A DNA stretch of 64,000 nt from a virus. The stretch is from positions 1 through 64,000 of the IMG/VR virus record IMGVR_UViG_3300034071_001727. One strand, 5' to 3'. The first letter of the stretch is position 1; each line of letters opens with the position of its first letter. The position numbers and the translations under genes are program-made. This document shows positions 24,583 through 32,483 of the stretch, in pieces. The notes below the pieces were generated by a model that saw only the letters and a program-made list of their open reading frames with translations, was not told the DNA's origin and did no database searches.

Positions 24583-24647
24583 ACCCCCGCCCGGCCTGCG
24601 GCTTGATCCCCGCAGGTATGCCAACCCTCCAGCAGTCGGGCGGGGGT
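24583..24647 (+). promoter_or_regulatory. Nested-hairpin intergenic RNA element
   Basis: ACCCCCGCCCG (24583-24593) pairs perfectly with CGGGCGGGGGT (24637-24647). Inside, CCTGCGG (24595-24601) pairs with CCGCAGG (24610-24616). It is the largest gap in an otherwise overlapping operon, 24 bases before the next start, so it may be an attenuator or processing site. No U-tract follows, so it is not a classical terminator. Confidence 0.5.
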
Positions 24648-24670
24648 ACTTGGAGGGGGAGGACGTGACG

Positions 24671-25327
24671 ATGACTCGACAGAAAGCGGAAACAGCGTTC
24701 GGCGCTCCGAGAGAGCGCCCGATTCTCTTCAGCGCGCCGATGGTGCGCGCGATTCTCGACGGCCGGAAGACGCAGACGCGGCGGGTGCTTAAGTTCCCGC
24801 GCTTCATCGTCAACGCGCTCGACCAGGAAGAACTGGTTGAAGCACTCAACAAGGCCAAAACCAAGGCGGTTGTCGAGCGCGGGCCTTGCGATGGCGTGAA
24901 GAATCGATATTCCTGCCCCTACGGCCAGCCCGGCGACCGGCTGTGGGTGCGGGAGGCTTGGTCGACGCACGCAATCTTCGATCCCTTGCCCCCACGCGAC
25001 ATCACCGCGCGGTCGGTCCACTACTGGGCGGACGGCGATGCTCAGACCGGCAAGCGGCGCCCCGGAATGTTCTTGCCCCGCTGGGCCAGCCGCATCACGC
25101 TCGAAGTCACAGGCGTGCGCGTGGAGAGGCTGCGGGACATAAGTGAGAAAGACGCTGAGGCCGAGGGCTGTCCGCTGGATCGCCTGCTAGCGCGCGACTG
25201 GTACAGCCAGCTCTGGGAATCCATCAACGGCCCCGGCAGCTGGGACGCCAACCCGTGGGTGTGGGTGGTCGCGTTCAAGCGCATCGAAGCCCCGCAAGGA
25301 ATTCCAGGAGCTCCCCATGGCGGGTGA
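24671..25327 (+). CDS. ASCH-like phage protein (218 aa)
   Basis: The opening RPILFSAPMVRAILDGRKTQ then TRRVLK is the typical start of phage proteins with an ASCH/PUA-like fold, which are predicted to bind RNA. A hydrophobic middle (GDRLWVREAW) and a C-terminal WVWVVAFKRI complete the beta-barrel pattern. ATG 24671 lies 9 bases after AGGGGGAGG; a GTG at 24665 is an alternative. In other phages such genes sit among replication and modification genes, as here. The substrate RNA is unknown. Confidence 0.7.
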   Translation: MTRQKAETAFGAPRERPILFSAPMVRAILDGRKTQTRRVLKFPRFIVNALDQEELVEALNKAKTKAVVERGPCDGVKNRYSCPYGQPGDRLWVREAWSTHAIFDPLPPRDITARSVHYWADGDAQTGKRRPGMFLPRWASRITLEVTGVRVERLRDISEKDAEAEGCPLDRLLARDWYSQLWESINGPGSWDANPWVWVVAFKRIEAPQGIPGAPHGG

Positions 25328-26204
25328 CTGGATCAAGATGCGCTCCAACCTGTGGGACGACCCACGCGTGGCCGCGGTGTGCGATGCCTGCGGCTGTGGC
25401 GAGGCCCAGGCGGTGGGGGCGATGTACTGGCTGTGGGCGACTGCAGACCAGCACAGCGAGGACGGGCTGCTGCCTGGCATGACGGCGCGCCAGATCAACC
25501 GCAAGACGGGCGTACAGGGCTTCGCAGAGGCTCTGCAGGCGGCTGGCTGGCTGATTCTGTCCGAAGAAGGGGCGCAGATTGTCCGCTTCGACGAGCACAA
25601 CGGGACGAGCGCAAAGCGCAGGGCGTCCGAATCGCGCCGCAAAATGTCCGCACGCGATGCGGACAAGCAGCGGACGGAAAGCGGATGCGGCGCGGAAGGC
25701 GAGCGGACTGATCCCGGACAGCCTGCGCACCTAGAGGAAGAGAGAGAGAAGAGAGAAGAGCAAGAGCCATCCTCGCTTCGCTCGGATTCGTCATCGGCTG
25801 GCGCCGAAGACGCGAAGCGAGCGAAGCAGGAGGCGAAAAAGCAGCGGCTCAAGCAGGTGACCCAGGAGGCGATCGACGCCTACAACGCCCGCATGGCGAA
25901 GCCCCGCGGCCTGTTGCCGGGGGTCCGGCTGCTGACCGACGAGCGCATGCGGCAGGTCAAGCGCTGCCTGCCCACCGCGGTCCAGATCGCGCAGAGCACC
26001 ACCGGCGCGACTGTCATCACGCCCGAGTTCTGGGCGGACTACTTCGAGGCGGTCAGCGCTGATCCGTTCTGGAGCGGGCAAACGCCACCAGGCCGCGGGC
26101 ACGAGAGCTGGACGCCGAACTTCGACAGCCTCACGCAGCCGGACGTCATGGCGAAGATCTACGAGCGCACCGAGCAGGATGCGCCGCTGGAAGGTGCCGC
26201 ATGA
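25317..26204 (+). CDS. Replication initiation / helicase-loader-like protein (295 aa)
   Basis: The N-terminus (MAGDWIKMRSNLWDDPRVAA and a winged-helix segment QINRKTGVQGFAEALQAA) matches the opening of phage replisome organiser proteins. A disordered charged linker (EEEREKREEQEPSS region, about residues 100-170) leads to a C-terminal block (FWADYFEAVSADPFWSG) typical of the helicase-loading end. Together with the DnaB-type helicase at 28834 it probably opens phage replication. The origin is not visible, but iterons may lie in this gene, as in lambda O. Confidence 0.75.
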   Translation: MAGDWIKMRSNLWDDPRVAAVCDACGCGEAQAVGAMYWLWATADQHSEDGLLPGMTARQINRKTGVQGFAEALQAAGWLILSEEGAQIVRFDEHNGTSAKRRASESRRKMSARDADKQRTESGCGAEGERTDPGQPAHLEEEREKREEQEPSSLRSDSSSAGAEDAKRAKQEAKKQRLKQVTQEAIDAYNARMAKPRGLLPGVRLLTDERMRQVKRCLPTAVQIAQSTTGATVITPEFWADYFEAVSADPFWSGQTPPGRGHESWTPNFDSLTQPDVMAKIYERTEQDAPLEGAA

Positions 26205-27286
26205 CCGTCCAGATCATCAACGGCGACTGCATCGAGTCGATGCGCGGCATGGCGGACCAGTCCGCGCACTGCTGCATCACGAGCCCGCCGTACTTCGGCC
26301 TGCGCGACTACGGCGTCGATGGTCAGATCGGGCTGGAGCAGAGCCCGGCCGAGTTCGTCGCCAAGCTGGTCGAAGTGTTCCGCGAAGTGCGCCGCGTGCT
26401 GCGCGATGACGGAACGCTGTGGCTGAACCTGGGCGACAGCTACGCCAATGACGGCAAATGGGGCGGCAGCAGCGGCGGCAAGCATGCAAGCCCGCTGCAC
26501 GGAAACACCAGCATCGGGCGCACAAAGGTGCAGACCGGCCTCAAGCCGAAAGACCTGATCGGCATCCCCTGGCGCGTAGCCTTCGCGCTGCAGGCCGACG
26601 GCTGGTATCTGCGGCAGGACATCATCTGGGCCAAGCCCAACCCCATGCCCGAGAGCGTGCGCGACCGCTGCACGAAGGCGCACGAGTACCTGTTCCTGCT
26701 GTCGAAGTCAGAGCGGTACTACTTCGACGGCGAGGCGATCAAGGAGCCGGCCATCTACGGCGGCCCGAACAACGGGGTCGGATTCGGCCACGGTACCGAC
26801 CGCGACGCGCGCGGTCGCGGGCGGATCTACCAGCCCCCGCAGGGCGGGCCGGTACCGGGTTCGCCGCCGCAGTCGAGAACCCGCCACAAAGGCAACCGCA
26901 AGACTTTTCGAGGGGGCGGGGTCTACACCAATGGTCAGGCGTTCAACAACTCAGAGCCTGCCCCTGCGGATTCGATCGGCAACGCACCGAGCGAGACGGG
27001 CACACGAAACCGCCGCAGCGTCTGGACCGTCGCCACACGCCCGTTCAAGGGCGCGCACTTCGCCACCTTCCCGCCTGCGCTGATCGAGCCGTGCGTGCTG
27101 GCTGGCTGTCCTGTCGGCGGCGCGGTGCTCGATCCGTTCGGCGGTGCTGGCACGACCGGTGTGGTGGCGCAGCGCCACGGACGAAACGCGGTGCTGTGCG
27201 AGCTGAACCCGGAGTACGCCGCCATGGCCGAAGCGCGGATTCGCGCTGATCGGCCGCAGCCTGACCTGTTTGGAAGTGCCGCATGA
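26201..27286 (+). CDS. DNA methyltransferase, beta-type (361 aa)
   Basis: S-adenosylmethionine-dependent DNA methylase. The catalytic motif TSPPYFGLRDYG is near residue 29 and the AdoMet-binding motif DPFGGAGTTG near residue 311, the order of beta-class N4-cytosine/N6-adenine enzymes (PF01555). A variable central region (about 150-270) is probably the target-recognition domain. No restriction gene is next to it, so it is an orphan that could protect phage DNA. ATGA overlaps join it to both neighbours. Confidence 0.88.
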   Translation: MTVQIINGDCIESMRGMADQSAHCCITSPPYFGLRDYGVDGQIGLEQSPAEFVAKLVEVFREVRRVLRDDGTLWLNLGDSYANDGKWGGSSGGKHASPLHGNTSIGRTKVQTGLKPKDLIGIPWRVAFALQADGWYLRQDIIWAKPNPMPESVRDRCTKAHEYLFLLSKSERYYFDGEAIKEPAIYGGPNNGVGFGHGTDRDARGRGRIYQPPQGGPVPGSPPQSRTRHKGNRKTFRGGGVYTNGQAFNNSEPAPADSIGNAPSETGTRNRRSVWTVATRPFKGAHFATFPPALIEPCVLAGCPVGGAVLDPFGGAGTTGVVAQRHGRNAVLCELNPEYAAMAEARIRADRPQPDLFGSAA

Positions 27287-27966
27287 AGATCAAACCCGAA
27301 GTCATCGAACGCGCCTATGAGGAGCTGTCCGGCCGCAAGCTGTGGCGCAGGCCGCTGGCGGTGTATCTCACAAGGTCGGGCCGGATCATCGTCGGCACGG
27401 GTGGAGCGCCGATACCTGCATCGGCCTCGCTGGTGTGCAACTACCGTCCGCCGCTGGTCAGCCTGGCCGAGTTCACGGGCGACATCGAGCACGAGGCGCA
27501 GCTGATGCAGGCGGTTGAGGTAGCGCTGCCTGAGCGAATCCTTGCAGTTCTGTCGAGGGCCCGAAAGGGCTGGCTGACGACCAACCTTGCCCGCGAGGTA
27601 GGCGCCCGCACGCCCGAGACAGGCGACGCCTGCGAAGCGCTGTGGCGCGAAGGGAAGATCGGCCGCAAGCGCGAAAAGCCCATCCGCGGCCCGTGGCGCG
27701 AACTGTGGGTGAAGCAGACCGACAAGCCAACCCTGCGCCCGGTGCACCTACCCACGGGCCCTGACGCTCCAGCGCGGTGCGCAGGCCGCTACACCACGCC
27801 TGGCGCGAAGGTCTGCCAGCGCCGCGAGGACTGCGCCCGCTACCGCGCGCTGATCGACACCTGGAACCAACTGCCCGACGCCGAACGCATGGCCACGCCG
27901 GTGCACTCGCAAATGTGCACGGGCAGCGGCACCCCCCACTTCATGGAGATTCGCGATGAAGAGTGA
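27283..27966 (+). CDS. Hypothetical early protein with C-terminal Cys cluster (227 aa)
   Basis: ATGA overlap with the methylase. Residues about 60-130 include a winged-helix-like run (VALPERILAVLSRARKGWLT, REVGARTPETGDACEALWRE). The C-terminus carries Cys at CAG, CQRREDCARY and MCTGSG with aromatic spacing, suggesting zinc binding. A small DNA-binding role is likely but unproven. No family recognised. Confidence 0.65.
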   Translation: MKIKPEVIERAYEELSGRKLWRRPLAVYLTRSGRIIVGTGGAPIPASASLVCNYRPPLVSLAEFTGDIEHEAQLMQAVEVALPERILAVLSRARKGWLTTNLAREVGARTPETGDACEALWREGKIGRKREKPIRGPWRELWVKQTDKPTLRPVHLPTGPDAPARCAGRYTTPGAKVCQRREDCARYRALIDTWNQLPDAERMATPVHSQMCTGSGTPHFMEIRDEE

Positions 27967-28837
27967 AACCCCGCAGCCCGCAAACATCGGCGACGTGCAC
28001 AGCAACGAGCCCGGCAGCGGCGCGCGCTACAACGCCGGCAAACCGGCCTTCGAGCTGGTGCCCCTGGTCGCGCTGGAAGATTGCGCGAAGGTGTTCGACT
28101 ACGGGCGCCAGAGGTACGCGCCGTGGGATTGGGCCAAGGGCATGCCGTGGAGCGCCCCGCTTGGCTGCCTGCTACGCCACCTGAGCGCGTGGCAGCGCGG
28201 CGAGGACAACGACCCGGAGAGCGGCCTTCCGCATCTGGGCCACGTCATGGCCAACCTGGTCATGCTCACGACCTACGCGCGGACCTACCCGCAGGGGGAT
28301 GACCGGACGGAGTGGCTGAAGGAAGCCGCGGCGCAGAAGGAGCCGCCGGATCGAATTAGACCCGAGTGCGGCACCGGCTACCTCGCCCGCTGGGCCAATG
28401 CGCCAGAGTGGGCGCAGTGGCTATCTCAAGACGCCGATGGCGCATGCGCATTTAGGGCCGACAAGCCTTTTCTTCACAGAGACTTTTTCCGTCCTGAAAG
28501 CTCGTGTTGGAGAGGCGGGCACATGTACCAGTTTACCCGCAGCAACCTCCTCGGCCGCGTCGCCTGCGAGCCGCGGCCGGAGAATGTGATCGACCCTAAG
28601 CGAGAGGCGTACCTGAAGCGCTGGAATCAAATCCCACAGTGGGCGAATTACCTAACTCAAGACGTGAACGGAGCCAATACCATCTGGGCACATCGGCCGG
28701 AGAAGTCGCCACTCGGGGATACATGGGTTGTTTCAAGCAACGAGCCGAATAGCAGATTCTCCCATTTCTTCGACGACGGCCACGCGCTTGGTCTGGGCTA
28801 TTTCGGCTGCGAAGTGCGCCCGGGGCTCACGCCGTGA
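27956..28837 (+). CDS. dATP/dGTP diphosphohydrolase-like (DUF5664) protein with tandem C-terminal repeats (293 aa)
   Basis: Residues about 23-125 carry the dATP/dGTP diphosphohydrolase N-terminal pattern (RYNAGKPAFELVPLVALEDC, FDYGRQRYAPWDW, LGHVMANLVMLTTYA), a MazG/MazZ-like all-helical fold that hydrolyses dNTPs. The C-terminus is two diverged repeats (about 140-215 and 217-290) of YLxRWxxxPxWAxxLxQDxx plus GA. Phages use such enzymes to adjust nucleotide pools or, with PurZ, for 2-aminoadenine DNA. No PurZ is visible here. The repeats, with conserved Trp, are unusual for the family and may be a partner or ligand module. Confidence 0.75.
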   Translation: MKSETPQPANIGDVHSNEPGSGARYNAGKPAFELVPLVALEDCAKVFDYGRQRYAPWDWAKGMPWSAPLGCLLRHLSAWQRGEDNDPESGLPHLGHVMANLVMLTTYARTYPQGDDRTEWLKEAAAQKEPPDRIRPECGTGYLARWANAPEWAQWLSQDADGACAFRADKPFLHRDFFRPESSCWRGGHMYQFTRSNLLGRVACEPRPENVIDPKREAYLKRWNQIPQWANYLTQDVNGANTIWAHRPEKSPLGDTWVVSSNEPNSRFSHFFDDGHALGLGYFGCEVRPGLTP

Positions 28838-30312
28838 GCGCTGAGCTTCAACTGCGCCCTATCCCATCCAGCCGCGAAGCCGAAGAGGCCTTGCTTGGCG
28901 GCCTTCTGCTGTCGCCGAAGGCGCTGGCGAGGATCGCCGACATCGTGCAGCCGGATGATTTCTTCTACGGCGGCAATGGCGCCCTGTATGCCGAGCTGCG
29001 CCGCGCCATCGCCGAGCTGCCGGCCGACGACTCGACCACGATCGACGCCCTGACGATTGCAGAGCGCATCGAGGGTACGAAGCTGCACAAGGATTGGGGC
29101 TGGGGCGTCGGTGAGCTGCTGGAGCTGTCAAGCCACACCCCTGGCGCGGCCAACATCCGGGCCTACGCTGAAATCGTCCGGGAGCACAGCGCGAAGCGGC
29201 AGCTGCTGGACGTCTACATGCGGGCCGTCAACGCGCTCTACGACGACCGCACTCGCGGGGCGGCCGAGATTGCAGCCGAGATCCAGCGCGCGACGCTGCA
29301 CATCACCGCGCGCGCGGATCGAGGGACAGGGCTTCGCCCACTGCGCGACTTCCTGCGCGAGTGGTTCGCTCTCCTGCAGCAGCGCTACCACGCCGGCATC
29401 ACCATGACCGGCCTGCCGAGCCCTTGGCCGAGCATCGATGCGCTGACGTTCGGCTGGCAGCAGGAACACCTGATCACGGTAGGCGCTAGGCCGGGCATGG
29501 GCAAAACCATATTCGGCTGGGAACAGGCCGTGCACAGCGGCATGTTGGGCATGCGCACCGCAATCTTCTCGCTGGAAATGGGCGGCACTGAGCTTGCGCA
29601 GCGCGCTGTGTCGTCGCGCGGGCGAGTGCCTTGGGACTTCCTGCGCAGCCCGCGTGCCTGGACGCGCGGTGACGACGACGAGTTTTGGTCGCGTACCGCT
29701 GCTGTGGTTTCCCAGCTCGCCGACGGCAAGATTTTGATTGACGAGACGCCAAGCCTCGCCATCGGGCAGATCGAGGCCCGCTCCGAGCGGGCTCACATGG
29801 ACGAGCCACTTTCCTGCGTCGTGATCGACCACATCCACCTGATGGACGCGGAGCAGAAGAGCAACCAGAACCAGGCCGATGCGCTCGCGAAGATCAGCGG
29901 AGGCCTCAAGCGGCTGGCCAAGCGCCTGCACATCCCCGTGATCGCGCTCGCGCAGCTGAACCGACAGAACACCCAGCGCACCGACAAGCGCCCGACCATG
30001 GCCGACCTGCGCAACTCCGGCGCGATCGAGCAGGACAGCGACATCGTGCTGCTGCTGCATCGAGAGGACTACTACCAGCCGCCTGGCGCCGCTAGGACGC
30101 ACCGCACGGACGTCATCATCGGCAAGGGCCGCAGCCTGCCTGCCGGCGAGGCGATCACGCTCAAGGACCGGTACGACGAAATGCGGCTGGAAGAGTGGGG
30201 CGAGGGCGGGCCGCCTGCGATCGAGGAAGAGCGCTCGGGGCCGCTGGCGCGCACCGGCACACGGTGGGGGCAGCGCGGATCGAAGGCGCGCGACAGGGGA
30301 GACTCAGAATGA
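28834..30312 (+). CDS. Replicative DNA helicase, DnaB-type (492 aa)
   Basis: Ring helicase for phage DNA replication. N-terminal DnaB domain (EAEEALLGGLLLSPKALARI) at about 10-100; RecA-like core with Walker A GARPGMGKTIF (about 217-227), Walker B VVIDHIHLMD (about 329-338), the RDP-equivalent DLRNSGAIEQDSDIVLLLHR and a C-terminal QKG-type tail. Length fits the family. GTG start overlaps the preceding stop (GTGA). Likely loaded by the product of 25317. Confidence 0.95.
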   Translation: MSAELQLRPIPSSREAEEALLGGLLLSPKALARIADIVQPDDFFYGGNGALYAELRRAIAELPADDSTTIDALTIAERIEGTKLHKDWGWGVGELLELSSHTPGAANIRAYAEIVREHSAKRQLLDVYMRAVNALYDDRTRGAAEIAAEIQRATLHITARADRGTGLRPLRDFLREWFALLQQRYHAGITMTGLPSPWPSIDALTFGWQQEHLITVGARPGMGKTIFGWEQAVHSGMLGMRTAIFSLEMGGTELAQRAVSSRGRVPWDFLRSPRAWTRGDDDEFWSRTAAVVSQLADGKILIDETPSLAIGQIEARSERAHMDEPLSCVVIDHIHLMDAEQKSNQNQADALAKISGGLKRLAKRLHIPVIALAQLNRQNTQRTDKRPTMADLRNSGAIEQDSDIVLLLHREDYYQPPGAARTHRTDVIIGKGRSLPAGEAITLKDRYDEMRLEEWGEGGPPAIEEERSGPLARTGTRWGQRGSKARDRGDSE

Positions 30313-30704
30313 AGGCCGTCATCGTCAACAGGGACATGGAGCCGATCACGAGCGTCGATTTAACGCCCGGAATGGTCAGGATTCTGCAGGATCATCGCGG
30401 CCAGCTGGTGCTGTCCTGCATGGACAGGCCAAAGCCCGACTACGATCCGATCGCGATGCCGTTGCGATTGAGCATGCGCACCGTTCACCTGCGCGCACTG
30501 GTGCCGCAGCTGACCATCCTGCAGACCGACGATGAAGTGGATGCGCTCACCCTGGACGCCGTATTCCTGGCTGGCCAGCAGTCCGCAGTCAACGCGGTAC
30601 ACGAGCGCGGGCGCGTGCAAGGCTTTGGACAAGGGCTCAGGGCCATGGGGACGATTGCCAGTCAGCTGCGCCGCGGTCTGCAACAGAAGGGCGAGGACGA
30701 CTGA
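30309..30704 (+). CDS. Hypothetical early protein (131 aa)
   Basis: ATGA overlap with the helicase. Starts MKAVIVNRDMEPITSVDLTP and has a beta-rich core (RILQDHRGQLVLSCM, MRTVHLRALVPQLTILQ) followed by helices. A longer upstream frame inside the helicase is rejected. No known family. Its place between helicase and RusA-like gene suggests a replication or recombination accessory. Confidence 0.65.
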   Translation: MKAVIVNRDMEPITSVDLTPGMVRILQDHRGQLVLSCMDRPKPDYDPIAMPLRLSMRTVHLRALVPQLTILQTDDEVDALTLDAVFLAGQQSAVNAVHERGRVQGFGQGLRAMGTIASQLRRGLQQKGEDD

Positions 30705-31060
30705 TGGCGATCGCCGAGTATCTGATCCCCTGCAAAACGCCCAACCCGACGCGGGGTTCGCAAGGCAGCTGGCGGGCAGCGGCAGCTCGGCGCAAGCGCC
30801 AGCGCCGCGACGCGGCCTACCTGACGCCACGGCGCCTGCGCGCCCCGTGCGTCGTTCAGATGACGCGCTTGAGCCCCGGCGAACTCGACGACGACAACCT
30901 GCGGCCGGCTCTCAAGAGCATCCGCGACGGCATCGCTGACGCGCTTGGCATCGATGACCGCGACCCGGCAGTGCGCTGGGAGTACGCCCAGGCTCGATGC
31001 AAGCGCGGGGACGAGGGTGTGCGGGTGCGGATCACCAACGGCAAGGACTTGAGCCCATGA
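30704..31060 (+). CDS. rusA: RusA-like Holliday-junction resolvase (118 aa)
   Basis: The LDDDNLRPALKSIRDGIADA then LGIDDRDPAVRWEY pattern is that of RusA-fold phage nucleases, in which acidic residues (DDDN, DD) hold the metal. The length fits RusA (about 120 aa). It would cut Holliday junctions during phage recombination and pair functionally with Ref. TGATG coupling to the previous gene, ATGA to the next. Confidence 0.7.
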   Translation: MAIAEYLIPCKTPNPTRGSQGSWRAAAARRKRQRRDAAYLTPRRLRAPCVVQMTRLSPGELDDDNLRPALKSIRDGIADALGIDDRDPAVRWEYAQARCKRGDEGVRVRITNGKDLSP

Positions 31061-31656
31061 GCGCCGCGGAACGCCTGCTGTGCATGCTCAACCCCGGCGC
31101 GATGAACCCGCTGCGCTTGCAGGAGGGCAGCAGCAGCACCAGCCCCATGCGGACAGATGCGATGCAGGTTCGCGCGGCCCTGGAGGCCATGCGCCCGCGC
31201 GTGCTGTGCACGGCCCTGCTGCTGCGACACATCCCCGAAATGATCCACACCGAAGAGCTCCGCGTGTACCAGCTGCATCTGCTGTCGGAGCTCCAGGAGC
31301 GCCAGCGCAAGGAGCGCCATTGGACGCGGCGGCTGCTGCAGCAGGCCGCGATCGTGCGCGCGGCAGTCGCCGAGACAGTGAGCCCTGAGCGCGTGTGCAG
31401 GGCATGCGCAGGCGAGGGCACCGTGCCGGTACGTGTGCGCGGCCTGATCGTGCGCACCGAGCCGTGCCAAGCCTGCGACGGGACCGGCCTGCGCCGCTGG
31501 CGGCCATCCAAGCGCCGGCGCGCTGCAGGGATCAAGAGTGAGAGCACCTGGCTTCGCAGCTGCGCCGACCCGCACGACTGGCTGGTGCGCTACATCGAGC
31601 AGCACCAGCGCGAGGGCGAGCGCGTGCTGATTCGGACGCTAGGGCGTGAACAATAG
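31057..31656 (+). CDS. Zinc-knuckle protein in the position of a Q-type antiterminator (199 aa)
   Basis: Helical N-terminus (RAALEAMRPRVLCTALLLRH; LHLLSELQERQRKERHWTRR) followed by two CxxC pairs about 27 residues apart (CRACAGEG and CQACDGTG) and a basic tail (RRWRPSKRRRAAG). Phage Q/82-type antiterminators have a Zn-finger and sit at the early/late boundary, which is where this last early gene lies. The assignment is by position and domain plan only, and a DnaJ-like zinc protein cannot be excluded. Confidence 0.55.
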   Translation: MSAAERLLCMLNPGAMNPLRLQEGSSSTSPMRTDAMQVRAALEAMRPRVLCTALLLRHIPEMIHTEELRVYQLHLLSELQERQRKERHWTRRLLQQAAIVRAAVAETVSPERVCRACAGEGTVPVRVRGLIVRTEPCQACDGTGLRRWRPSKRRRAAGIKSESTWLRSCADPHDWLVRYIEQHQREGERVLIRTLGREQ

Positions 31657-31666
31657 TCACAGATCG

Positions 31667-31738
31667 CTAAACCGGTTGACTAAACCGGTATAAGTGCGCA
31701 ATATGCTCCCACGCCAGCAAAAGCTGGACTCACGGGAG
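31667..31738 (+). promoter_or_regulatory. Promoter with tandem operator and RBS-sequestering leader hairpin
   Basis: TTGACT (31676-31681), 17-base spacer, CAATAT (31699-31704) form a good sigma70-type promoter. CTAAACCGGT occurs twice (31667-31676 and 31680-31689), 13 bases apart, overlapping the -35. In the leader, CTCCC (31706-31710) can pair with GGGAG (31734-31738), which is the Shine-Dalgarno of the next gene, with an inner CCAGC-aaaa-GCTGG stem. This suggests both transcriptional and translational control. Confidence 0.65.
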
Positions 31739-31744
31739 ACGGAC

Positions 31745-31981
31745 ATGAGCGCATGCGACCACGTTTTCACAGCTACCTTCGCCCATGGCGGGAGCGATTC
31801 GCCGGGACGAATCACGCTGGATGCAGCAACCGAATCTGAGGCTATCGCTGAGGCAAACGCTTTCGTCGTTGCCGGGATGCGCAATGGCACATGGATCAAC
31901 GTGACGCTTCCCGACGGCGCTTACGCCGCAAGGAACGTTCACGGAAAAGCGGTCGGAGCAACGACAAGGCACTCAGCATGA
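31745..31981 (+). CDS. Hypothetical protein of the RHH operon (78 aa)
   Basis: First gene after the operator-bearing promoter. Starts MSACDHVFTATFAHGGSDSP; reads as a small beta-rich protein (GRITLDAATESEAIAEANAF, TWINVTLPDGAYAARNVHG). ATGA overlap with the next gene. No family recognised. Confidence 0.65.
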   Translation: MSACDHVFTATFAHGGSDSPGRITLDAATESEAIAEANAFVVAGMRNGTWINVTLPDGAYAARNVHGKAVGATTRHSA

Positions 31982-32196
31982 GCGCCTTCGACAAAGCACT
32001 GGCCGACTTCATCGCGGTCGCGCGCGCCGAGCTGGAGCTGAAAACCAGCGCGAAGAGCATCGCGTACACGTTCGCAGACGGTGTGCGCCTGCTTTCACCT
32101 GACGACGAAGACGACGCGGACGACACGGATGCGCTTGGGCATGCCCTTGAAGCCGCTGCCTACAAGATGACTGACACCGAACATGCCGAAGCGTAA
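31978..32196 (+). CDS. Acidic hypothetical protein of the RHH operon (72 aa)
   Basis: Begins MSAFDKALADFIAVARAEL and contains an acidic run (DDEDDADDTDA) before a C-terminal helix. Overlaps the RHH gene by 14 bases, with translation in another frame. A strongly acidic partner beside a DNA-binding RHH protein suggests a protein-protein role (for example DNA mimicry), but this is speculative. Confidence 0.6.
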   Translation: MSAFDKALADFIAVARAELELKTSAKSIAYTFADGVRLLSPDDEDDADDTDALGHALEAAAYKMTDTEHAEA

Positions 32197-32392
32197 GCCC
32201 AAGCAGCAATCGGCATACAGCATGGCAACGCGCTCACGCGCGATCCAGGGTGGCGCCCAGCGGATCGAGGTCATGTTTCCGCCAGACGACATGCAGCGGC
32301 TTGAAGCGCTCAAGGCCGCAGGCTTCGCAGACAGCTCAGCCGAGTGCATTCGGCGCGCAGTGCGCGAGGCAGCAACCGGTGTTGACAAGTGA
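32183..32392 (+). CDS. Ribbon-helix-helix (CopG/Arc-like) regulator (69 aa)
   Basis: After a basic N-terminus (MPKRKPKQQSAYSMATRSRA) come a strand AQRIEVMFPPDD and two helices (MQRLEALKAAGFADSSAECI then RRAVREAA), the RHH pattern of small transcription repressors. It is the last gene of a three-gene operon whose promoter bears two CTAAACCGGT repeats of a spacing suitable for RHH dimers, so autoregulation is likely. Followed by a strong terminator. Confidence 0.7.
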   Translation: MPKRKPKQQSAYSMATRSRAIQGGAQRIEVMFPPDDMQRLEALKAAGFADSSAECIRRAVREAATGVDK

Positions 32393-32437
32393 CGGTTTTT
32401 GCCCCCTAATTTGCCCATCCTGACCGTTCTCTGCCTG

Positions 32438-32472
32438 ACGCCCCGCCCTAAACCGGCGGGGCGTTTGCTTTT
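32438..32472 (+). terminator. Rho-independent terminator
   Basis: ACGCCCCGCC-ctaaacc-GGCGGGGCGT (10-bp perfect stem) followed by TTGCTTTT. Ends the RHH operon. The loop with the stem reads CTAAACCGG, a partial copy of the upstream operator, perhaps by chance. Confidence 0.9.
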
Positions 32473-32483
32473 GGGGGTGCCAA

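Noticed and set aside
27956-28837. 2-aminoadenine (Z-DNA) biosynthesis
   Set aside because: Only the dNTP-hydrolase-like gene is present; no PurZ-like or DpoZ-like gene is visible.
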